From Bin25 sp965221765 (GTDB lineage: Bacteria > Bacteroidota > Bacteroidia > Flavobacteriales > Flavobacteriaceae), in contig OZ244911.1 in assembly GCA_965221765.1 (NCBI GenBank), positions 1,426,001-1,490,000 of the forward strand: a DNA stretch of 64,000 bases. Reading direction: 5' to 3'. Positions 32,501 through 40,900 of the stretch are shown here, piece after piece. A program made the translations under genes and the position numbers. How positions within the stretch are numbered: the stretch's first letter is position 1; every line of letters begins with the position of its first letter. The notes under the pieces were generated by a model. It saw only the letters and a program-made list of their open reading frames with translations. It had not been told where the DNA came from and did not search any database.

Positions 32501-35455
32501 AATATCTTGATTAAAAGCCGCGGCGGATTGAAACATCTGTTGCATGGTGGTCACCCCGCTGGTATCCCACGAGCTGATATTTTGATTAAAGGTGGCTTTA
32601 TTTCGGAACAAGGCACTCATATCGGTCACCAAAGAAGTACAGACGGCATTGGTCTGATCATTGGTCGCCCAGGTTTTGAGGGTGGCATTATCTACGATGG
32701 TATAGGTGGTCCCCTCGAGGGTGTAGGTATCGCCTGCCGAAGGGATCTGGGAAGCTTCTAGCAAGGGATTGAGGAGGACGGTCACCCCATTGGCCGCCTT
32801 GACTAGCAAGGGGGGCGTGGGACAACTGACGCTACACGTAAAAGCAGGACGGTAGGCCGGCACCAAGCCACAGACCGCCTCGGTACACCTAGTGACCTGA
32901 CTGACGGTCCACCCGCTGAGATCTTGGTTAAAGGCCGTGGCTCCTTTAAACGTTTCTCGCATCGTGGTCACCTTGCTGACATCCCACCCGCTAATATCTT
33001 GATTAAAGGCCGTGGCTTGCTCAAACATCTCCCGCATGGAGGTCACCTTCGAGACATCCCACCCGCTGATATCCTGGTTGAAGGCCCGCGTGCTTTGAAA
33101 CAGGCCGGCCATCGTGGTCACGCTGCTCACATCCCACCCGCTGATATCTTGATTAAAAGCCCGCGTGTTTTGAAACAGGCCGGCCATCGTGGTCACCTGG
33201 CTGACATCCCAATCCCCGATATCTTGATTGAAGGCCCAGGCGGCACTGAACATCGCCCCCATATTGGTCACGCTACTGACATTCCACTCGCCGATGTCTT
33301 GGTTGAAGGCCACCGCCTCAGTAAACATCTGTTGCATCGTGGTGACCTTGCTGACATTCCACTCCCCGAGGTCTTGGTTGAAGACCGTGGCTCGGTTAAA
33401 CATCAACCACATCGTGGTCACGCTACTGACATTCCAATCCCCGATATCTTGATTAAAGGCCGTGGCGCCATTGAACATCGCAATCATATTGGTCACGCTG
33501 CTGGTATTCCAGTGGCCGATATCTTGATTAAAAGCCGCGGCGCCTTGAAACATCTGTTGCATGGTGGTCACCCCGCTGGTATCCCACGAGCTGATATTTT
33601 GATTAAACGAGGCTTTATTTCGGAACAAGGCACTCATATCGGTCACCAAAGAAGTACAGACGGCATTGGTCTGATCATTGGTCGCCCAGGTTTTGAGGGC
33701 GGCATTATCCACGATGGTATAGGTGGTCCCCTCGAGGGTGTAGGTATCGCCTGCCGAAGGGATCTGGGAAGCTTCTAGCAAGGGATTGAGGAGGACGGTC
33801 ACCCCATTGGCCGCCTTGACTAGCAAGGGGGGCGTGGGACAACTGACGCTACACGTAAAAGCAGGACGGTAGGCCGGCACCAAGCCACAGACCGCCTCGG
33901 TACACCTAGTGACCTGACTGACGGTCCACCCGCTGAGATCTTGGTTAAAGGCCGTGGCTCCTTTAAACGTTTCTCGCATCGTGGTCACCTTGCTGACATC
34001 CCACCCGCTAATATCTTGATTAAAGGCCGTGGCTTGCTCAAACATCTCCCGCATGGAGGTCACCTTCGAGACATCCCACCCGCTGATATCCTGGTTGAAG
34101 GCCCGCGTGCTTTGAAACAGGCCGGCCATCGTGGTCACGCTGCTCACATCCCACCCGCTGAGATCTTGATTAAAAGCCCGCGTGTTTTGAAACAGGCCGG
34201 CCATCGTGGTCACCTGGCTGACATCCCAATCCCCGATATCTTGATTGAAGGCCCAGGCGGCACTGAACATCGCCCCCATATTGGTCACGCTACTGACATT
34301 CCACTCGCCGATGTCTTGGTTGAAGGCCACCGCCTCAGTAAACATCTGTTGCATCGTGGTGACCTTGCTGACATTCCACTCCCCGAGGTCTTGGTTGAAG
34401 ACCGTGGCTCGGTTAAACATCAACCACATCGTGGTCACGCTACTGACATTCCAATCCCCGATATCTTGATTAAAGGCCGTGGCGCCATTGAACATCGCAA
34501 TCATATTGGTCACGCTGCTGGTATTCCAGTGGCCGATATCTTGATTAAAAGCCGCGGCGCCTTGAAACATCTGTTGCATGGTGGTCACCCCGCTGGTATC
34601 CCACGAGCTGATATTTTGATTAAACGAGGCTTTATTTCGGAACAAGGCACTCATATCGGTCACCAAAGAAGTACAGACGGCATTGGTCTGATCATTGGTC
34701 GCCCAGGTTTTGAGGGCGGCATTATCCACGATGGTATAGGTGGTCCCCTCGAGGGTGTAGGTATCGCCTGCCGAAGGGATCTGGGAAGCTTCTAGCAAGG
34801 GATTGAGGAGGACGGTCACCCCATTGGCCGCCTTGACTAGCAAGGGGGGCGTGGGACAACTGACGCTACACGTAAAAGCAGGACGGTAGGCCGGCACCAA
34901 GCCACAGACCGCCTCGGTACAGGTGGTCACACTGCTGACATCCCAGTCGCTAATATCTTGATCAAAAGCCGTGGCTCCTTTAAACGTTTCTCGCATCGTG
35001 GTCACCTTGCTGACATCCCACCCGCTAATATCCTGGTTGAAGGCCCGCGTGTTTTCAAACATCTCCCGCATGGAGGTCACCTTCGAGACATCCCACCCGC
35101 TGATATCCTGGTTGAACGCCCAAGCGCTACTGAACAGGCCGGCCATCGTGGTCACGCTACTGACATTCCACTCGCTGAGATCTTGATTAAAGGCCCGCGT
35201 GTTTTCAAACAGGCCGGCCATCGTGGTCACCTGGCTGACATCCCAATCCCCGATATCTTGATTAAAGGCCCAGGCGGCACTGAACATCGCCCCCATATTG
35301 GTCACGCTACTGACATTCCACTCGCCGATATCTTGATTAAAAGCCACCGCCTCAGTAAACATCTGTTGCATCGTGGTGACCTTGCTGACATTCCACTCCC
35401 CGAGGTCTTGGTTGAAGACCGTGGCTCGGTTAAACATCAACCACATCGTGGTCAC
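26564..35455 (-). CDS. giant BspA-like (DUF285) repeat surface protein, C-terminal fragment after frameshift
   Basis: 2,963 residues made almost wholly of the 25-residue unit typified by FNQDIGDWNVSKVTTM plus nine more residues (DUF285, PF03382; bacterial surface protein 26-residue repeat, TIGR02167). Eight linkers with CTEAVCGLVPAYRPAF and YTIVDNAALKTWATND divide the array into super-repeats. The fragment has no start signal of its own: its first Met is inside a repeat unit (MTTMWLMFNR) and no ribosome-binding or signal sequence precedes it. It is the continuation of the frame at 35452-41457, lost through one missing base near 35495. It ends with SCTAFASGSALSQAHRPTF and a final NCTP, with no LPXTG or type IX sorting tail. 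DUF285 proteins form extended leucine-rich-like or beta-solenoid surfaces and are mostly adhesins; the ligand is unknown. Confidence 0.85.
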   Translation of the reverse strand: MTTMWLMFNRATVFNQDLGEWNVSKVTTMQQMFTEAVAFNQDIGEWNVSSVTNMGAMFSAAWAFNQDIGDWDVSQVTTMAGLFENTRAFNQDLSEWNVSSVTTMAGLFSSAWAFNQDISGWDVSKVTSMREMFENTRAFNQDISGWDVSKVTTMRETFKGATAFDQDISDWDVSSVTTCTEAVCGLVPAYRPAFTCSVSCPTPPLLVKAANGVTVLLNPLLEASQIPSAGDTYTLEGTTYTIVDNAALKTWATNDQTNAVCTSLVTDMSALFRNKASFNQNISSWDTSGVTTMQQMFQGAAAFNQDIGHWNTSSVTNMIAMFNGATAFNQDIGDWNVSSVTTMWLMFNRATVFNQDLGEWNVSKVTTMQQMFTEAVAFNQDIGEWNVSSVTNMGAMFSAAWAFNQDIGDWDVSQVTTMAGLFQNTRAFNQDLSGWDVSSVTTMAGLFQSTRAFNQDISGWDVSKVTSMREMFEQATAFNQDISGWDVSKVTTMRETFKGATAFNQDLSGWTVSQVTRCTEAVCGLVPAYRPAFTCSVSCPTPPLLVKAANGVTVLLNPLLEASQIPSAGDTYTLEGTTYTIVDNAALKTWATNDQTNAVCTSLVTDMSALFRNKASFNQNISSWDTSGVTTMQQMFQGAAAFNQDIGHWNTSSVTNMIAMFNGATAFNQDIGDWNVSSVTTMWLMFNRATVFNQDLGEWNVSKVTTMQQMFTEAVAFNQDIGEWNVSSVTNMGAMFSAAWAFNQDIGDWDVSQVTTMAGLFQNTRAFNQDISGWDVSSVTTMAGLFQSTRAFNQDISGWDVSKVTSMREMFEQATAFNQDISGWDVSKVTTMRETFKGATAFNQDLSGWTVSQVTRCTEAVCGLVPAYRPAFTCSVSCPTPPLLVKAANGVTVLLNPLLEASQIPSAGDTYTLEGTTYTIVDNATLKTWATNDQTNAVCTSLVTDMSALFRNKATFNQNISSWDTSGVTTMQQMFQSAAAFNQDIGHWNTSSVTNMENMFSGARAFNQDIGDWNVSKVTTMRLMFNGATAFNQDLGEWNVSQVTTMNSMFTRAPAFNQDIGEWNVSSVTNMGAMFSAATAFNQDIGDWDVSQVTTMAGLFENARAFNQDLSGWDVDQVTTMQGMFRNALAFNQDISGWDVSSVTNMRKMFEQATAFNQDIGDWNVSKVTTMRETFKGATAFDQDISDWDVSSVTTCTEAVCGLVPAYRPAFTCSVSCPTPPLLVKADNGVTVLLNPLLEASQIPSAGDTYTLEGTTYTIVDNAALKTWATNDQTNAVCTSLVTDMSALFRNKASFNQNISSWDTSGVTTMQQMFQGAVAFNQDIGHWNTSSVTNMIAMFNGATAFNQDIGDWNVSSVTTMWLMFNRATVFNQDLGEWNVSKVTTMQQMFTEAVAFNQDIGEWNVSSVTNMGAMFSAAWAFNQDIGDWDVSQVTTMAGLFQNTRAFNQDISGWDVSSVTTMAGLFQSTRAFNQDISGWDVSKVTSMREMFEQATAFNQDLSEWNVSSVTTMAGLFSSAWAFNQDISGWDVSKVTSMREMFENTRAFNQDISGWDVSKVTTMRETFKGATAFDQDISDWDVSSVTTCTEAVCGLVPAYRPAFTCSVSCPTPPLLVKADNGVTVLLNPLLEASQIPSAGDTYTLEGTTYTIVDNAALKTWATNDQTNAVCTSLVTDMSSLFRNKASFNQNISSWDTSGVTTMQQMFQSAAAFNQDIGDWNVSSVTTMWLMFNRATVFNQDLGEWNVSKVTTMQQMFTEAVAFNQDIGEWNVSSVTNMGAMFSAAWAFNQDIGDWDVSQVTTMAGLFENTRAFNQDLSEWNVSSVTTMAGLFSSAWAFNQDISGWDVSKVTSMREMFENTRAFNQDISGWDVSKVTTMRETFKGATAFDQDISDWDVSSVTTCTEAVCGLVPAYRPAFTCSVSCPTPPLLVKADNGVTVLLNPLLEASQIPSAGDTYTLEGTTYTIVDNAALKTWATNDQTNAVCTSLVTDMSALFRNKASFNQNISSWDTSGVTTMQQMFQAAVAFNQDIGHWNTSSVTNMSAMFNGATAFNQDIGDWNVSKVTTMWLMFSRATVFNQDLGEWNVSQVTTMNSMFTEAAAFNQDIGEWNVSSVTNMGAMFSAAWAFNQDIGDWDVSQVTTMAGLFQNTRAFNQDLSEWNVSSVTTMAGLFSSAWAFNQDISGWDVSKVTSMREMFENTRAFNQDISGWDVSKVTTMRETFKGATAFNQDLSGWTVSQVTRCTEAVCGLVPAYRPAFTCSVSCPTPPLLVKAANGVTVLLNPLLEASQIPSAGDTYTLEGTTYTIVDNAALKTWATNDQTNAVCTSLVTDMSNLFRNKATFNEDISSWDTSGVTTMLKMFENAAAFNQDIGKWDVSKVTNMNGMFAVAKAFNQDIGQWNVSKVTNMTSMFTRAEKFNQNLNRWDVSQVVIMDRMFQLALAFNGNISQWEVDNVRFMALMFSGARAFNQDISGWDVSSVTNMANLFFNAGVFNQDIGDWNVSKVTTMDRMFAGAVSFNQDISEWDVDQVTTMQGMFVNAWAFNQDISGWDVSSVTDMRETFKGATAFDQDISGWDVSSVTNMEELFKRATAFDQDISDWDVSSVTTCTEAVCGLVPAYRPAFTCSVSCPTPPLLVKAANGVTVLLNPLLEASQIPSAGDTYTLEGTTYTIVDNATLKTWATNDQTNAVCTSLVTDMSALFRNKATFNQNISSWDTSGVTTMQQMFQSAAAFNQDIGHWNTSSVTNMENMFSGARAFNQDIGDWNVSKVTTMRLMFNGATAFNQDLGEWNVSQVTTMNSMFTRAPAFNQDIGEWNVSSVTNMGAMFSAATAFNQDIGDWDVSQVTTMAGLFENARAFNQDLSGWDVDQVTTMQGMFRNALAFNQDISGWDVSSVTNMRKMFEQATAFNQDIGDWNVSKVTTMRETFKGATAFNQDLSGWTVSKVTSCTAFASGSALSQAHRPTFTNCTP

Positions 35456-37920
35456 CTTGCTGACATTCCAATCCCCGATATCTTGATTAAAGGCCTGGCG
35501 CCATTGAACATCGCAATCATATTGGTCACGCTGCTGGTATTCCAGTGGCCGATATCTTGATTAAAAGCCGCGGCGCCTTGAAACATCTGTTGCATGGTGG
35601 TCACCCCGCTGGTATCCCACGAGCTGATATTTTGATTAAACGAGGCTTTATTTCGGAACAAGGCACTCATATCGGTCACCAAAGAAGTACAGACGGCATT
35701 GGTCTGATCATTGGTCGCCCAGGTTTTGAGGGCGGCATTATCCACGATGGTATAGGTGGTCCCCTCGAGGGTGTAGGTATCGCCTGCCGAAGGGATCTGG
35801 GAAGCTTCTAGCAAGGGATTGAGGAGGACGGTCACCCCATTGGCCGCCTTGACTAGCAAGGGGGGCGTGGGACAACTGACGCTACACGTAAAAGCAGGAC
35901 GGTAGGCCGGCACCAAGCCACAGACCGCCTCGGTACAGGTGGTCACACTGCTGACATCCCAGTCGCTAATATCTTGATCAAAAGCCGTGGCTCCTTTAAA
36001 CGTTTCTCGCATCGTGGTCACCTTGCTGACATCCCACCCGCTAATATCCTGGTTGAAGGCCCGCGTGTTTTCAAACATCTCCCGCATGGAGGTCACCTTC
36101 GAGACATCCCACCCGCTGATATCCTGGTTGAACGCCCAAGCGCTACTGAACAGGCCGGCCATCGTGGTCACGCTACTGACATTCCACTCGCTGAGATCTT
36201 GATTAAAGGCCCGCGTGTTTTCAAACAGGCCGGCCATCGTGGTCACCTGGCTGACATCCCAATCCCCGATATCTTGATTGAAGGCCCAGGCGGCACTGAA
36301 CATCGCCCCCATATTGGTCACGCTACTGACATTCCACTCGCCGATATCTTGATTAAAAGCCACCGCCTCAGTAAACATCTGTTGCATCGTGGTGACCTTG
36401 CTGACATTCCACTCCCCGAGGTCTTGGTTGAAGACCGTGGCTCGGTTAAACATCAACCACATCGTGGTCACGCTACTGACATTCCAATCCCCGATATCTT
36501 GATTAAAGGCCGTGGCGCCATTGAACATCGCAATCATATTGGTCACGCTGCTGGTATTCCAGTGGCCGATATCTTGATTAAAAGCCGCGGCGCCTTGAAA
36601 CATCTGTTGCATGGTGGTCACCCCGCTGGTATCCCACGAGCTGATATTTTGATTAAACGAGGCTTTATTTCGGAACAAGGCACTCATATCGGTCACCAAA
36701 GAAGTACAGACGGCATTGGTCTGATCATTGGTCGCCCAGGTTTTGAGGGCGGCATTATCCACGATGGTATAGGTGGTCCCCTCGAGGGTGTAGGTATCGC
36801 CTGCCGAAGGGATCTGGGAAGCTTCTAGCAAGGGATTGAGGAGGACGGTCACCCCATTGGCCGCCTTGACTAGCAAGGGGGGCGTGGGACAACTGACGCT
36901 ACACGTAAAAGCAGGACGGTAGGCCGGCACCAAGCCACAGACCGCCTCGGTACACCTAGTGACCTGACTGACGGTCCACCCGCTGAGATCTTGGTTAAAG
37001 GCCGTGGCTCCTTTAAACGTTTCTCGCATCGTGGTCACCTTGCTGACATCCCACCCGCTAATATCTTGATTAAAGGCCGTGGCTTGCTCAAACATCTCCC
37101 GCATGGAGGTCACCTTCGAGACATCCCACCCGCTGATATCCTGGTTGAAGGCCCGCGTGCTTTGAAACAGGCCGGCCATCGTGGTCACGCTGCTCACATC
37201 CCACCCGCTGAGATCTTGATTAAAAGCCCGCGTGTTTTGAAACAGGCCGGCCATCGTGGTCACCTGGCTGACATCCCAATCCCCGATATCTTGATTGAAG
37301 GCCCAGGCGGCACTGAACATCGCCCCCATATTGGTCACGCTACTGACATTCCACTCGCCGATGTCTTGGTTGAAGGCCACCGCCTCAGTAAACATCTGTT
37401 GCATCGTGGTGACCTTGCTGACATTCCACTCCCCGAGGTCTTGGTTGAAGACCGTGGCTCGGTTAAACATCAACCACATCGTGGTCACGCTACTGACATT
37501 CCAATCCCCGATATCTTGATTAAAGGCCGTGGCGCCATTGAACATCGCAATCATATTGGTCACGCTGCTGGTATTCCAGTGGCCGATATCTTGATTAAAA
37601 GCCGCGGCGCCTTGAAACATCTGTTGCATGGTGGTCACCCCGCTGGTATCCCACGAGCTGATATTTTGATTAAACGAGGCTTTATTTCGGAACAAGGCAC
37701 TCATATCGGTCACCAAAGAAGTACAGACGGCATTGGTCTGATCATTGGTCGCCCAGGTTTTGAGGGCGGCATTATCCACGATGGTATAGGTGGTCCCCTC
37801 GAGGGTGTAGGTATCGCCTGCCGAAGGGATCTGGGAAGCTTCTAGCAAGGGATTGAGGAGGACGGTCACCCCATTGGCCGCCTTGACTAGCAAGGGGGGC
37901 GTGGGACAACTGACGCTACA
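27601..37920 (-). repeat. 1,017-bp super-repeat array in the giant gene
   Basis: The linker anchor acgtaaa(a/g)gc recurs at 27601, 28693, 29710, 30652, 31819, 32836, 33853, 34870, 35886, 36903 and 37920. Intervals are 1092, 1017, 942, 1167, 1017, 1017, 1017, 1016, 1017 and 1017. Every length is 1017 plus or minus a multiple of 75, apart from the single 1016, which marks the frameshift copy. 75 bp is one 25-residue DUF285 unit; 1,017 bp is 339 residues, about a 97-residue Cys-containing linker plus nearly ten units. Copies are almost identical at base level over hundreds of bases, showing recent duplication or gene conversion. Confidence 0.95.
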
Positions 37921-40900
37921 CGTAAAAGCAGGACGGTAGGCCGGCACCAAGCCACAGACCGCCTCGGTACAGGTGGTCACACTGCTGACATCCCAGTCGC
38001 TAATATCTTGATCAAAAGCCGTGGCTCCTTTAAACGTTTCTCGCATCGTGGTCACCTTGCTGACATCCCACCCGCTAATATCCTGGTTGAAGGCCCGCGT
38101 GTTTTCAAACAGGCCGGCCATCGTGGTCACCTGGCTGACATCCCAATCCCCGATATCTTGATTAAAGGCCCTGGCGCCATTGAACATCGAATTCATATTG
38201 GTCACGCTACTGACATTCCACTCGCCGATATCTTGATTAAAAGCCGCGGCGCCTTGAAACATCTGTTGCATGGTGGTCACCCCGCTGGTATCCCACGAGC
38301 TGATATTTTGATTAAACGAGGCTTTATTTCGGAACAAGGCACTCATATCGGTCACCAAAGAAGTACAGACGGCATTGGTCTGATCATCGGCGGCCCAGGT
38401 TTTGAGGGTGGCATTGGTCACGAGGGTATACTCGGTGCCATCGACCGTCGCTTTTCGTCCCGCATAGGACGAAGGATTTTGGAGGTCGGGATGGAGGATG
38501 ACCGTGGTGCCATTACTATGTTTTTTTAGCAAGGGGGGACAGGTATCCCCCGCGGGGATGGGTTGTCCATGACAATCTTGGGTCTGGACTGGACAACTAA
38601 GGCTACAGCTACTAAAAGCCGGGCGATAGGCGGCCATCAAGTCACAGACCGACTGAATGCAAGTAGTCACCTGACTGACGGTCCACTCACTAATATCTTG
38701 GTGGAAGGCCGTAGCATTAGCAAACATCGTTCTCATCGAGGTCACACTACTAACATCCCACCCGCTGATATCTTGATTAAAGGCCGGAGCATTAGCAAAC
38801 ATCGAATTCATAGTGGTCACTTGGCTGACATCCCAGTCGCCGATGTCTTGATTAAAGGCACTGGCTGTATTAAACATATGATTCATATTGGTCACTTGGC
38901 TGACATCCCAATCGCCAATATCTTCATTAAAAGCATTAGCCTTAGTAAACATGTTTTCCATCGTGGTGACACGACTGGTATCCCAGGAGCTGATATCTTG
39001 GTTAAAAGTGGCTTTATTTCGGAACAAGTCACTCATATCGGTCACCAATGAGGTACAGACGGCATTGGTCTGATCATCGGCTGCCCAGGTTTTGAGGGTG
39101 GCATTGGTCACGATGGTATACTCGGTGCCATCGACCGTCGCTTTTCGTCCCGCATACTGCGAATGGTTTTGAAGCGCGGGATTGATGATGATGGTCACGC
39201 CATTGCTATGCTGGACTAGCAAATCAGGACAAGTATCCCCACTAGGGATTTGATTGCCATGGCAATCTTTGGTTTGAATCGGACAACTTTGAGAGCGAGG
39301 AATCACAGAACCATCCCAACAAGATTTGGTTTGGGGCTCTGGCTCAGGACAATCCTCGTCGATGGGAATGGGTTGTCCGTTGCAATCTTTGGTTTGAATC
39401 GGACAACTTTGAGAGCGAGGAATCACAGAACCATCCCAACAAGATTTGGTTTGGGGCTCTGGCTCAGGACAATCCTCGTCGATGGGAATGGGTTGTCCGT
39501 TGCAATCTTTGGTTTGAATCGGACAACTTTGAGAGCGAGGAATCACAGAACCATCCCAACAAGATTTGGTTTGGGGCTCTGGCTCAGGACAATCCTCGTC
39601 GATGGGAATGGGTTGTCCGTTGCAATCTTTGGTTTGAATCGGACAACTTTGAGAGCGAGGAATCACAGAACCATCCCAACAAGATTTGGTTTGGGGCTCT
39701 GGCTCAGGACAATCCTCGTCGATGGGAATGGGTTGTCCGTTGCAATCTTTGGTCTGGGGTGTTGGTTCTTCTTCAACTTCTTGTAGCACGGCAGTCACTT
39801 GGCAATCCTTGGTCGCGGGGAAGGTGATGGTGGTGTCACTAGAACTAAAGCTGCCGCAATCGCTTTCCCATTCTTTTAGGGTATAGTCGTCATCCACCTC
39901 GACGGTAATGCGCACCGTTTGTCCATGTTCGATGGTTTGGGTGGAGGTAATGGTGCCGCCTGTATTGATGGCGGTAGTGATGGTGCGTTGGGCTTTTTGA
40001 AAGATCGCTTGCAGGGCACAGGGGCCGGTGACGATGAACGAGAGGGTAGGCTCTTGGGGATTTTTAATCGTGGGACACTCGGTCGTCTCATCGGTTTCCC
40101 AACCGGCAAAGACATGATTTTGGTCAGCCACGGCGGTGAAGGTCACCGATTGGCCTGGGGTGGCTTCGAGTTGAGTGGGCTCATCAATAGTGCCTCCTGG
40201 GGTAGGGGTGGCTTGGAGGAGATAGGTTATTTTTTCGAGAATGGCTTGGAGCTGGCAATCCTCGGTAGCGGGAAAGGTGATGGTGAGGTCTTGGGGAGAA
40301 AAGGTCCCGCAGTTGCCCGTCCATTGGTTTAGTGTATAGCCCTCTTCGAGGGTTACGGTAATGGTTACGGGCTGATCGTGTTCGACGGTTTGGGTGGGGG
40401 TAATGGTGCCGCCTTCATCAATGGCGGTGGTGATAGTGCGTCGGGCTTTTTGAAAGATCGCTTGCAGGGCACAGGGGCCGGTGACGATGAACGAGAGGGT
40501 AGGCTCTTGGGGATTTTTAATCGTAGGACACTCGGAGGCGGCATCGGTTTCCCAACCGGCAAAGACATGGTTTTGGTCAGCCACGGCGGTGAAGGTCACC
40601 GATTGGCCTGGGGTGGCTTCGAGTTGAGTGGGCTCATCAATAGTGCCTCCTGGGGTAGGGGTGGCTTGGAGGAGATAGGTTATTTTTTCGAGAATGGCTT
40701 GGAGCTGGCAATCCTCGGTAGCGGGAAAGGTGATGGTGAGGTCTTGGGGAGAAAAGGTCCCGCAGTTGCCCGTCCATTGGTTTAGTGTATAGCCCTCTTC
40801 GAGGGTTACGGTAATGGTTACGGGCTGATCGTGTTCGACGGTTTGGGTGGGGGTAATGGTGCCGCCTTCATCAATGGCGGTGGTGATAGTGCGTTGGACT

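Noticed and set aside
26672..37845. A series of long open frames (many of 284 codons) on the plus strand across the giant gene
   Set aside because: They are the antisense of the DUF285 array. Because 75 and 1,017 are multiples of 3, a stop-free antisense frame recurs in every copy. They lack independent signals and end in the linker each time.
39262..39753. Regular 120-bp repeats as a possible CRISPR array
   Set aside because: There are no variable spacers: the whole 120 bp is identical and in frame with the coding sequence.
39250..39786. 178-codon plus-strand frame with a repeated AIFGLNRTTLRARNH pattern
   Set aside because: It is the antisense of the Cys-rich tandem repeat of the giant lipoprotein.
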